In this document: piece after piece, positions 14,762 to 22,710 of the stretch
Numbering within the stretch: position 1 is the first letter of the stretch
How the letters are laid out: each line of letters begins with the position of its first letter
Origin: JBDREF01 sp043820045
GTDB taxonomy: Bacteria > Planctomycetota > Phycisphaerae > Sedimentisphaerales > Anaerobacaceae
Direction of reading: 5' to 3'
Length of the DNA: 23,610 nucleotides
NCBI GenBank assembly: GCA_043820045.1
Contig: JBDREF010000275.1
Coordinates: 1 to 23,610, forward strand
Position numbers and translations under genes: made by a program
The notes under the pieces: model-generated
Told to the model about the DNA's origin: nothing
What the model saw: the letters and a program-made list of their open reading frames with translations, nothing else
The model's database searches: none

Positions 14762-16372
14762 ATGCGTAACAGTTTTGCAGCGTTCTGTGCCTGTGTGCTC
14801 GTGCTTTCAACAGGATTAGCCGAAGGCGGAATTGTCGTGACGCCCGGCCCAACGTCAGTCTCGTGCTTTGATATTTACGAAATCGTCATACAGCCTGACT
14901 CACGGCCTGAAGACAATCCATTCACGCTTGTCACAGTTACCGCGACTTTTACACCTGAAGGCGGCTCACCGATAAGAGTTGATGGTTTCTGCGACGACCA
15001 GGAGGGACGCTGCTTTCGCGTGCGATTCTGTCCGTCAATTCCTGAAACCACGTATCGATTCTCGCTGACGACGAGCATCGCGGGCGAGAAAGAATATACA
15101 GGCTCGTTCCGGACGACCGAGCCGAAGACAATGGAGCCGGTTATCGTGGACCCCGAAAACCCGAAGCATTTCCAGTTCGCCCGGTCCAGACGGCCCTTCT
15201 ATCACATGGGTCTTACAGCCTATCACCTTCTGGATACCTCAAATGACGACCGGCAGATCGAAGAGCTGCTCGACTACTGCGTTCGTAACGGCTTCAACAA
15301 GGTGCGATTCCTGCTGACGGGGTACCCGAGAGATACCGACACTCGCAGCAGGGATGAGTATAATATCGAAGGTGATCCATGGAAGCTTCCCAACTACGGC
15401 GCGCCTCCCGGAGAGGTTAATCCGCTGCCGGCATGGCAGGGTGAGCCGCACAAGTATGATTTCACACGGTTCAACGTGGCCTATTGGCAGAAGGCTGATC
15501 GAGCGGTGCGTGCAATGAGGGCTCGCGGGATTGTCGCCACGTGCATAGTGACCATCGAAAAACAGAATCTGCCGCGTGAATATGGAACGCTGACCGAGCA
15601 CGAAAAACGACTTTATCGCTACGCCGTCGCCCGTCTGGCGGCTTTTTCAAACGTCTGGTGGGATTTGGGCAACGAGCATATTGAATATAGAAAGCCGGAC
15701 TGGGCCCCGAAAATGGGCCAACTCGTTAAAGAATGGGACCCTTACGACCGGCTCTGTTCGGCTCACGGCTACGCCGACTGGAATTACGATAACCAGCCAT
15801 GGGCAGACTACATAATTACACAGCAATACGGAACGTGCAGTGAAGTCAATCAGCAGGTTCTGAAATATCTCCAGATATCGAAGCCTTACGTCAATGAGGA
15901 ATACGGCTACGAAGGCAAACTGGACAAGCCCGCCCACGGTATGAATGCCGACTGGGTCAGGAAATGCCACTGGTCGATTGCTGCAGCCGGCGGATACGCC
16001 ACCTACGGCGACTGGATGCCCGGAACCGCCTTCTACACCGGCCACATCGGAGAGGGCCGCGCACCCGCCCAGTTGCGTCATCTGCGCAGGACATTCGAGT
16101 CGATTCCATACCCGCAGATGACACCTCACAACGAGCTTGTCGGGGAAGGTGCATTCTGTCTGGCGAAAGAAGGCGAAGTCTATCTGGTTTACCTGCCCGA
16201 CGGCGGAGAGACCGTCCTGCACGTCAAGCCCACTTCACAAGGCTGCAGGATCACATGGATCGATCCAAGAACCGGCAAACAGACAGAACCCTCAACGACC
16301 TCGGAAACGAAGATCGCCCTTAAAGCTCCCTCCCCGGGCGACTGGGCGGTTATAGTAAGGCCAAATATGTAA
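14762..16372 (+). CDS. DUF5060/DUF4038 glycoside hydrolase (GH140-like)
   Basis: This 536-residue exported enzyme has a signal peptide (SFAAFCACVLVLSTGLAEGG). A DUF5060-type beta-sandwich follows (about 24-120, ending YTGSFRTTEP). A DUF4038 TIM barrel spans about 135-440 (FYHMGLTAYHLLDTSNDD at its start). A short beta domain of the kind annotated as a putative collagen-binding or DUF5605 domain closes it (FCLAKEGEVYLVYLPDGGE). The likely acid/base is Glu305 in WWDLGNEH and the nucleophile Glu379 or Glu380 in KPYVNEEYGYEG. Related enzymes (GH140) release apiose from rhamnogalacturonan II, but many DUF4038 proteins have other substrates. AAAGGGA upstream supports the start. The gene is divergent from the heparinase operon and converges with the GH2 gene 18 bases downstream. 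Confidence 0.85.
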   Translation: MRNSFAAFCACVLVLSTGLAEGGIVVTPGPTSVSCFDIYEIVIQPDSRPEDNPFTLVTVTATFTPEGGSPIRVDGFCDDQEGRCFRVRFCPSIPETTYRFSLTTSIAGEKEYTGSFRTTEPKTMEPVIVDPENPKHFQFARSRRPFYHMGLTAYHLLDTSNDDRQIEELLDYCVRNGFNKVRFLLTGYPRDTDTRSRDEYNIEGDPWKLPNYGAPPGEVNPLPAWQGEPHKYDFTRFNVAYWQKADRAVRAMRARGIVATCIVTIEKQNLPREYGTLTEHEKRLYRYAVARLAAFSNVWWDLGNEHIEYRKPDWAPKMGQLVKEWDPYDRLCSAHGYADWNYDNQPWADYIITQQYGTCSEVNQQVLKYLQISKPYVNEEYGYEGKLDKPAHGMNADWVRKCHWSIAAAGGYATYGDWMPGTAFYTGHIGEGRAPAQLRHLRRTFESIPYPQMTPHNELVGEGAFCLAKEGEVYLVYLPDGGETVLHVKPTSQGCRITWIDPRTGKQTEPSTTSETKIALKAPSPGDWAVIVRPNM

Positions 16373-16390
16373 AAGCGGCAGGTCGCACAT

Positions 16391-19300
16391 CTAATCCACA
16401 TCAAGCTCGGCTACGGCTGCAAACGGCTTTCCGTCGAATCCGTTCAGTGCCACTAAACGAATAAAGCGGCCCTTCACGGGCACACTCAGACGTATCTTCT
16501 TAAGCTCAGTGCCTTTCTCGAAAGCGCCTTTCGCAGCCGGTACGCCCCAGTTCTCGCCGTCGGAACTGGCGTAAAATTCATATCCGCTAATCCAGCCGTT
16601 GTTCATGTCCTGCCGGGGAAGGTAGGAGATACCCTTGATCGTTGTCGCACTTGCCAGCTTGACCACGATTTCATGCGGGTAGTCCGCCGGAGCGGGCTGC
16701 CATGCTGTGTGCCATATAGTCGCAGGGTCGCCGTCGATGGCCTTGTAGCCTTCACAATCCGGTGCCTGACTGTCAACATTTATTACCTTGGCATCTTTGG
16801 ACTGCATCGCGGAGGGCTTCGCGAACAAATCGCGGAGAACTTTCACGTCCAGGCTGTTCTGCGGGCGGAAAGCGGAACTGTCCACGTAGCTCAGCAGGCT
16901 GTGGAGCATCTGCCTTGCGGCAGGCCGTTTCTCAAGGTCGCTCTTCAGGTCGATACTGCAAACCAGCAGCTTGCCGCCGCTCACCCGTCCCTCGAAAACC
17001 AAGCCGAGCCTGCGGTTTGTGAACCAGTCGTCGATGACCTGAACGATGGGGCGCAATTCAGGCGGAAAGTCGTCAAGAATCATTATGCCGGATTTTGTCA
17101 CGAGATCCCACCATTGCCAGTTGCTGTGATACTCGGTTGGAAAAGCCGCCAGGGCCGGGTGACTCGGGTCGCAGAGTATTCCCAGTGTGTGGGGGGCTTG
17201 TCTGCGCGTCCAGGCCGTATTCCAGAATATGCTCGAGAAGCCGGGTGGAACCCTGCCGGATGCATCTCCTTTGATTCTGCCGGGCTCCGGAAGAAGTACG
17301 ACTTTGCCGCCAGATCTCAAAAAGCCAAGCGTTTCATCGTCCAGGGAGTTCGTAAGTCTAATCCCTTTCGGTACCGAGGTATCGACGTGGCCGGGGTAAA
17401 CCCAGAAATCCCAGTTATTCGAATACGCAGTTCCGCCGAGCGATACTGTAAGCACAAATCTGCCGGCCTTCTTGACTGCGGCCAACGGCACGGAGATCTC
17501 GCCCAGTTCGACGGCGTTGCCCAGCTCGATGTCCCTTCGCTTCAGCTCGCCGGCGGCAATCTGGTTGCCTTCTGCGTCCGTGATCGACCAGAGAGGCAGT
17601 GCCTGCTCGATGGGGGCAGGTCCGAAGTGGGATACTTCGATCTTTGCCGAGAAAACCTCATCGTTTGTCCAAATCCTTTTCTTCATGCGGGCAAGCGGCA
17701 CAGTCTCACTGCAGAAGCGATGATATTCCTCCGGCGTTACGTACCCTTTGGAATCCCAGAAAGGATCGAGAACGCCCACCAGGGCCGTGCCCTGCCCGGG
17801 GAAGTCGTGCAAATCGAGCAACTGGAAGCCGCCCATACCGGGCGTGCGCAGGGCCGATTCTATCTCCTCCTTGTAGCAAAGCGTTTGGAGTTTTCCCGAT
17901 GCCATCAGGAAGTCCTCGGCCTGGTCCAGCATGTGGTTCCCCTTGAGGGTATCTCGGAAAATCTCGAAGTTGTAAGCCCTCGTGACTCCCGAATATTTGG
18001 CAATTTCCTTGAAGTTAGGGTAAGCGCACCACTGCCCGATTTCATGACTGACCACCGGGACATCGTATTTCTGCACAAAGTCCCTGTAGTCCGCGTATGT
18101 CTCGGGCGGACTGGCATTGATTCGGCTTCCCAGGCCAGCGCCCCATGCGTGGATGCGGGGAGCCGGCGTACTGTGATACTGATTCTCCTCAATGATCGGC
18201 CATCCCGCGGCACTTGTGTACAGCCGCCTCGGGTCCTTCTTCTTCCAGGACTCAACCAGCTTGCCGAGATATTGATTTTGATTCTTGCCGGCCGGTTCGT
18301 TGCCGTATGCCAACATGCAAAAAGAAGGATGATTGCCATAGGCTCTCAATATTCGATCACTCTCGGCGTAAATGAATTCGTCGATAGGCCGGCCGTCCCC
18401 TATGGCCGAGCCGGAGTTTGACCAGGCGGCGCATTCGACGTGCAGCATGAAGCCCATCTCATCGGCCGCCTTGAAAGCCGCTTCAGGCGGGCACCACGAG
18501 TGAAACCGCAGATGGTTGAGCCCGTGGGCCCCAGCCGCCCGGAAAATCTTCAACCAGTAGCCGGTTTCCATGGCGGGGTAGCCGGTCAGAGGAAAGATAC
18601 AGCATTCCAACGTCCCGCGAAGAAAGGTCCTGCGTCCATTCACGGTAAAGTGCGTGCCTTCGGTACTTATCTGACGCATACCGAAATCTACGGCCTTAGA
18701 GTCCTTGAAGCCGTCGCCAGAAATCGAGACGGAGAGCCTGTACATATTCGGCGAGAACTCATCCCACAGCTTCACGTCCCGGCCCATGGGATAATCCAGA
18801 GCCACGTCGATGCTCTCGGTAGCCACGCCAAAAGGCTTGCTCAAACGGTTGACACGCGAATCCTTCGCGGCGTTAGACACCTTCGCAGATACAGTTAGCG
18901 TCCCGGAGACCTCACCGCCGCTAAATTTACGCAGGCTCACAACGACTCTCGCTTTCTTACCGGCAACATCAGGATAGACTTGAACATCCGAGATATGAAC
19001 GTTGTCTGCCGCCTGCAACTGAATTTTCCCTACGATGCCGTTCCAATTGGTCTGTGTGTGGTCGGATACACTGTGGGCATTGACCCCCACTCCGATACGA
19101 ACGGTATTGTCCACGCAAACACAGATGCTATGCCGGCCCGGAGGCAGGATGCCAATATCGTACTCGTGCGGAGTGCTCAGGCTGTTCCTGGTGCCGACGC
19201 GTTTGCCATCGACCCATACGTCGGACTCCCAGTGACATCGCTCCAGGAAAAGCGTTATTCTCCTGCCTCGCCAGCTCTCGGGCACAGTCACGGTCTTTTG

Positions 19301-19687
19301 GTACCAGGCCGGACCCACATAGTGCTTGAGAGGCGTCAGCCAGAAAGGAACCTTGACGGAACCGCCCTGCCGGTACTTCTCGTATTTCTCGTCGGTAAAC
19401 CAGCTCTTATCGACAATCTGACCGGTCCACTGCGTGTCCATTGATACATCACCGCCAAAGCCGTTTTCCGCCGTCGAGCCCGGCAGCTTTATCTTCCCGG
19501 CAAGCTGCCGCTCGTACCACTTTTCGGATTGCCCAACGGCATTCGGATCCAACCGAAACTGCCATACGCCTGCAATATCGATAATGTCGGATTCGGTGTC
19601 TTTTGCCGGACGTGCCTGCTGCGAACGACAGCTCAAAACGCAGCCCGCGACAATCACATAAACCATCCATAGCTTCTTGCTGTTCAT
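16391..19687 (-). CDS. GH2-family glycoside hydrolase lipoprotein with F5/8-type C-terminal domain
   Basis: This protein of 1098 residues has a lipoprotein signal (MNSKKLWMVYVIVAGCVLSC, lipid-carrying Cys20), so ATG 19687 is chosen over a longer TTG-initiated frame. The order is a GH2 sugar-binding domain (GVWQFRLDPNAVGQSEKWY, later FLERCHWESDVWVDGKRVG), an immunoglobulin-like domain, and a TIM barrel with acid/base Glu464 in LAYGNEPAG and nucleophile Glu549 in PVVSHEIGQW. Further beta domains follow, then a discoidin/F5-8C-like domain from about 957 (GYKAIDGDPATIWHTAW, YEFYASSDGENWG). GH2 enzymes include beta-galactosidases, beta-glucuronidases and beta-mannosidases; the specificity is not clear. 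It begins 62 bases after the DUF6768 gene and may be co-transcribed with the ECF sigma gene. The ribosome binding site is weak. Confidence 0.88.
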   Translation of the reverse strand: MNSKKLWMVYVIVAGCVLSCRSQQARPAKDTESDIIDIAGVWQFRLDPNAVGQSEKWYERQLAGKIKLPGSTAENGFGGDVSMDTQWTGQIVDKSWFTDEKYEKYRQGGSVKVPFWLTPLKHYVGPAWYQKTVTVPESWRGRRITLFLERCHWESDVWVDGKRVGTRNSLSTPHEYDIGILPPGRHSICVCVDNTVRIGVGVNAHSVSDHTQTNWNGIVGKIQLQAADNVHISDVQVYPDVAGKKARVVVSLRKFSGGEVSGTLTVSAKVSNAAKDSRVNRLSKPFGVATESIDVALDYPMGRDVKLWDEFSPNMYRLSVSISGDGFKDSKAVDFGMRQISTEGTHFTVNGRRTFLRGTLECCIFPLTGYPAMETGYWLKIFRAAGAHGLNHLRFHSWCPPEAAFKAADEMGFMLHVECAAWSNSGSAIGDGRPIDEFIYAESDRILRAYGNHPSFCMLAYGNEPAGKNQNQYLGKLVESWKKKDPRRLYTSAAGWPIIEENQYHSTPAPRIHAWGAGLGSRINASPPETYADYRDFVQKYDVPVVSHEIGQWCAYPNFKEIAKYSGVTRAYNFEIFRDTLKGNHMLDQAEDFLMASGKLQTLCYKEEIESALRTPGMGGFQLLDLHDFPGQGTALVGVLDPFWDSKGYVTPEEYHRFCSETVPLARMKKRIWTNDEVFSAKIEVSHFGPAPIEQALPLWSITDAEGNQIAAGELKRRDIELGNAVELGEISVPLAAVKKAGRFVLTVSLGGTAYSNNWDFWVYPGHVDTSVPKGIRLTNSLDDETLGFLRSGGKVVLLPEPGRIKGDASGRVPPGFSSIFWNTAWTRRQAPHTLGILCDPSHPALAAFPTEYHSNWQWWDLVTKSGIMILDDFPPELRPIVQVIDDWFTNRRLGLVFEGRVSGGKLLVCSIDLKSDLEKRPAARQMLHSLLSYVDSSAFRPQNSLDVKVLRDLFAKPSAMQSKDAKVINVDSQAPDCEGYKAIDGDPATIWHTAWQPAPADYPHEIVVKLASATTIKGISYLPRQDMNNGWISGYEFYASSDGENWGVPAAKGAFEKGTELKKIRLSVPVKGRFIRLVALNGFDGKPFAAVAELDVD

Positions 19688-19749
19688 AATCTCAGGACCC
19701 CAACATTGAACCAAACGGCGGCTTCAGATTTTCTTCACACGTGGTGATT

Positions 19750-20121
19750 CTAACCTTTTTCAGTCTTTCCTTCAAGCAGGCTGGTCAATGCCGCGATGCG
19801 AAGCTCGAGGGCCTTTATTTCTCGCCTGATGCTGTTCCTGTGGATCATCTGCCATGCAAATATTTTGGTAAGAGCAATGAACTGGCAGCCGCAGATAAAG
19901 ATAGCAGCGTACATGATCTGAGATTTTGCCTGGTCAACCTCGAAGAATTTGATGGCACTATAGATTGCCACACCGACAATGATAAGGCCCCATACCCAGA
20001 CGAATATTACGATAGAGAGCATTCTCCTGTTGTAGAAGTCCCTTAACATCGAACCGATGGTGTCTTCCCGCGGCTCGTCGTATGTACCGTCGATTATTTT
20101 CCTGATCTGCTCGTCGTTCAT
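19750..20121 (-). CDS. DUF6768-like membrane protein, probable partner of the ECF sigma factor
   Basis: This protein of 123 residues starts at MNDEQIRKIIDG. AAGGAGA seven bases upstream supports this start over one 13 codons earlier. A charged N-terminal cytoplasmic part (DEPREDTIGSMLRDFYNRR) leads to two membrane helices (SIVIFVWVWGLIIVGVAIYSA and MYAAIFICGCQFIALTKIFA, cut here as MYAAIFICGCQFIALTKIF), then a helical tail (NSIRREIKALELRIAALTSLL). The pattern matches DUF6768 proteins, which commonly follow ECF sigma genes in planctomycetes. It begins 17 bases after the sigma gene, which suggests a membrane-bound modulator or anti-sigma role. No cysteine-zinc anti-sigma motif is present, so that role is inference. 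Confidence 0.75.
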   Translation of the reverse strand: MNDEQIRKIIDGTYDEPREDTIGSMLRDFYNRRMLSIVIFVWVWGLIIVGVAIYSAIKFFEVDQAKSQIMYAAIFICGCQFIALTKIFAWQMIHRNSIRREIKALELRIAALTSLLEGKTEKG

Positions 20122-20138
20122 TTTCTTCTCCTTTCGGC

Positions 20139-20681
20139 TTATTCGATATTTTTTTGCCAAAGTTCTTTTAGCTCTTTTCTCGCCCCGTGCAGTCGCGATT
20201 TGACCGTCCCGTTTGGAATTCTTAAGGCCGTACTTATCTCAGGGACGCTGAGCTGTTCGAAGTAGTACAGGCTCAGCACCACTTTCTTCCTCATGTCCAG
20301 TTTATCCAGCAACTCTCGAATGCCGGTGTCCTTCTTCTCCATCCGCTCATGGTCCGGCAATTCTTCAATACTTGTCTTCTTGGCGGACCTGTTCTTCTTT
20401 ATCCAGTCGCTCGCCTTGTTCGTAACGATCCTGTACGCCCATGACCTGAATCTCGCCGGGTCGTTCAATCGGGACAAGCCGCGGATTATGCCAAGCCAGC
20501 TCTCCTGCGTTATGTCCCATGCCGCCTCTGTATCGCCGGTCAGATGAAAAGCATATCGCCAGAGGCGCTTCTGCCATCGCGACACCAGCGTCTCCAGTGC
20601 CTTGACGCTGCCGCTCTGGCAATCCATTACTAATATCTCATCAACAAGTTGTTCGACCGGTCTATCCACTCTATTTATCAT
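20139..20681 (-). CDS. ECF-family RNA polymerase sigma factor
   Basis: This 180-residue protein is a sigma-70 factor of the ECF type. Region 2 runs from about residue 28 to 100 (LETLVSRWQKRLWRYAFHL, then AWDITQESWLGIIRGL and FRSWAYRIVTNKASDWIKK). After a linker, region 4 has the helix-turn-helix at about 130-172 (VVLSLYYFEQLSVPEIS, IPNGTVKSRLHGARKEL). Only regions 2 and 4 are present, as expected. It directs RNA polymerase to a special set of promoters, possibly its own operon of sigma factor, DUF6768 protein and GH2 lipoprotein. GGAG lies about ten bases before the ATG. A 12-codon frame overlaps the start region and is not called. Confidence 0.92.
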   Translation of the reverse strand: MINRVDRPVEQLVDEILVMDCQSGSVKALETLVSRWQKRLWRYAFHLTGDTEAAWDITQESWLGIIRGLSRLNDPARFRSWAYRIVTNKASDWIKKNRSAKKTSIEELPDHERMEKKDTGIRELLDKLDMRKKVVLSLYYFEQLSVPEISTALRIPNGTVKSRLHGARKELKELWQKNIE

Positions 20682-20801
20682 AGTCTATCTTCTCCGCCTC
20701 GCGGTTCATTTTTTTCTCGGCGATTCTACAGGTACCGGCAGAAAAACGTCGGAGTCCAGGCGCAACGGCGGGCACCAAGGCAGGAAATCCCGCGGAGGAG
20801 G

Positions 20802-20830
20802 TTGATTGATTACGGCAAATCTGGTAAACT
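20802..20830 (+). promoter_or_regulatory. Candidate promoter of the M23 peptidase gene
   Basis: TTGATT (20802-20807) and TAAACT (20825-20830) are exactly 17 bases apart, about 70 bases before the preferred ATG. The -35 is the same hexamer as in the BlaI 1 and HU promoter candidates. The gap to the divergent ECF gene holds no other gene. Confidence 0.4.
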
Positions 20831-20898
20831 TTTTGAACATAGAGTCGGCAATTTGGCCGAGCGAAATGAATATCAAGAATTCGGAAAGTGAGGTCGTC

Positions 20899-22422
20899 AT
20901 GTCGTCCTGCCTTCAACGCCAGTTCGTATCATCTCTTATCGTAATTGTCTGCCTGGCATCAGCAACTTTGTTCTTATCTGCAACGCGCGGCCAGACCCCA
21001 ACGCCGGCGCTGTCACCGCTTGTAAGAGTGGTAGATTTGGATGTCGGAGAATCTCAGACTGTGGAACTCTGCGATGGTTCGCAGGCGACTGTCAAGCTGC
21101 TCAATCTGAAGGAGGCGCGAGACAGCCTCCGCGATGCGGTTCGCCGGGCGGAAGTGACTGTTGAAGTCAACGGCCGGAATATTTCCATGGTATCTTCGAC
21201 GTATCGCCTGCCTCCCACCGTCGCCGGAGTGCAAATCGACTGCCCGGTTACCAAAGGCTATCTGCAGAAGAGCAGTAAAGAAAACGCATGGGGACTCGAA
21301 AAGGACGCCAGGCTCCGACTCTGGCCCGCCGGCTCGCCGCTGATAAGGCCGGGCACCTTTGTCTATCCGGCCGGGCAGAGATGGTTCGCCACCGACACCC
21401 AAATGGCTAACGTGCCCTGTTTTGTCGATGGCGGCGAAGTCCCCGCCAATAAAAACATCTACTACCATTACGGGCTCGATTTCGGCGGTGCAGAGGGCTT
21501 GGTCGATGTGCTTGCCGCTACGGACGGCCTGGTGATATCGGCCGCTCTGGAGAGACTGCCCGGGTACGAAGACTCACCCGTCACGCCCCGGTACGACGTG
21601 ATTTATTTACTCGATGAACGAGGCTGGTTCTATCGTTACAGTCACCTGTATAAGATCGCCGATTCGGTAAGGCCGGGCCGGCGAGTCAAGATGGGTGAGA
21701 AAATCGGCATCCTCGGAAAAGAAGGCGGCAGCGGCGGATGGACGCACCTGCACTTCGACATAACTTGCAGGCAGCCGTCGGGAAAGTGGGGCATTCAGAA
21801 CGGCTACGCGTTCATCTGGGAAGCATACCAGCGCCAGTATCAGCCGAGCATCATCGCAGTAGCCCGGCCCCATCAACTTGCCTGGGCGGGCGACATTGTT
21901 GAACTGGACGCCACGCGTTCCTGGAGCAGTACCGGTGAAATATCGAAATTCGAATGGACTTTCTGCGACGGAACCTCCGCCGCCGGTCCGAAGGTGCAGC
22001 GCACGTACGCAAGAAGCGGCGAATATAATGAGATCCTGAAAATCACCGATTCGGCAGGCAACATTGATTATGACTTCGCCGTCGTCCAGATACATGACAA
22101 GGTAACGAGCGACAAATTGCCCCCAGCCATCCACGCCGCCTATTACCCGACCTTCGGCATCAAGCCGGGCGATGAAGTCACGTTCAAAGTGCGTACTTTC
22201 AACACCACCTACGGCAAGGAGACATGGGACTTCGGGGACGGCAGTCCGAAGGCAAACGTTCAATCAGACGGGAATGTTCAGGTGCACAATCCGCAGGGCT
22301 ACGCCGTCATAAAGCATCGCTATGAGAAAGCTGGGCACTACATAGCATCCGTCGAGCGCACCAACGAGCGCGGCCAGCGGGCTATAACTCATCTGCACGT
22401 TCGCGTAGGTATTGGCGATTGA
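20899..22422 (+). CDS. Exported M23-family (LytM-type) metallopeptidase with PKD-like domains
   Basis: This protein of 507 residues carries an N-terminal signal or anchor (VSSLIVIVCLASATLFLSA). ATG 20899 is chosen because GTGAGG lies just upstream; in-frame starts at 20806 and 20866 are less likely. A beta-rich N-terminal part precedes the M23 domain, whose zinc ligands are His190 and Asp194 in YYHYGLDFGG and His285 in THLHFD, with His283 beside it. Two PKD-like beta-sandwich domains follow (about 320-405, WAGDIVELDATRSW, and about 415-505, TWDFGDGSPKANV). M23 enzymes cut peptidoglycan cross-links or bind it. Conserved residues suggest an active enzyme. It ends 32 bases before the convergent small decarboxylase-like gene. 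Confidence 0.88.
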   Translation: MSSCLQRQFVSSLIVIVCLASATLFLSATRGQTPTPALSPLVRVVDLDVGESQTVELCDGSQATVKLLNLKEARDSLRDAVRRAEVTVEVNGRNISMVSSTYRLPPTVAGVQIDCPVTKGYLQKSSKENAWGLEKDARLRLWPAGSPLIRPGTFVYPAGQRWFATDTQMANVPCFVDGGEVPANKNIYYHYGLDFGGAEGLVDVLAATDGLVISAALERLPGYEDSPVTPRYDVIYLLDERGWFYRYSHLYKIADSVRPGRRVKMGEKIGILGKEGGSGGWTHLHFDITCRQPSGKWGIQNGYAFIWEAYQRQYQPSIIAVARPHQLAWAGDIVELDATRSWSSTGEISKFEWTFCDGTSAAGPKVQRTYARSGEYNEILKITDSAGNIDYDFAVVQIHDKVTSDKLPPAIHAAYYPTFGIKPGDEVTFKVRTFNTTYGKETWDFGDGSPKANVQSDGNVQVHNPQGYAVIKHRYEKAGHYIASVERTNERGQRAITHLHVRVGIGD

Positions 22423-22454
22423 CGCCGCCAATATTGAGAGTATCGACCTCGAAC

Positions 22455-22700
22455 TCATCCACAGGCCGCATTAGGTGCGTCGGCATTTCCATCGGCATCT
22501 GCAAGGATTTTCGGGATTGACTCCTCCATCATGGACGTCGCACCCTTTCGCACCATCTTAGCCGTAGCGATGGCCTCCTTTATCTCCTGCTCACTCGCGC
22601 CGTTTTCTCTGGCCTTGCTCACATGGTATTTGAGGCAGGGCTGGCAGTTCGCCGTGACCGACGCTCCAATCGCAATCAGCTCTTTAATCTTGGTATCCAT
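22455..22700 (-). CDS. Carboxymuconolactone decarboxylase / AhpD-like protein
   Basis: This 81-residue protein starts MDTKIKELIAIGASV and has the CXXC motif Cys19-Cys22 in NCQPCLKYHV, followed by KAREGASEQEIKEA-type helices (SEQEIKEAIATAKMVRKGA). These are the marks of small AhpD/CMD-fold proteins, which often act as thiol peroxidase-like reductases; in this short form the role is uncertain. AAGGAG seven bases upstream fixes the start, and the frame upstream of it, into the previous gene, is not coding. It begins 10 bases after the stop of the enolase-superfamily gene, so the two are one operon. A lactone decarboxylase role in the same sugar-acid pathway cannot be excluded. Confidence 0.85.
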   Translation of the reverse strand: MDTKIKELIAIGASVTANCQPCLKYHVSKARENGASEQEIKEAIATAKMVRKGATSMMEESIPKILADADGNADAPNAACG

Positions 22701-22710
22701 AGAGGACTCC

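Noticed and set aside
16673..18421. Long open frame of 582 codons on the plus strand
   Set aside because: It is antisense to the GH2 gene, whose catalytic motifs and domain order are clear. The plus frame has no ribosome binding site or recognisable domain, and its composition is that of a shadow frame.
20671..20720. A 12-codon minus-strand frame overlapping the start of the ECF sigma gene
   Set aside because: It lacks a clear ribosome binding site and conserved features. It could be a leader peptide, but nothing beyond the overlap supports it.
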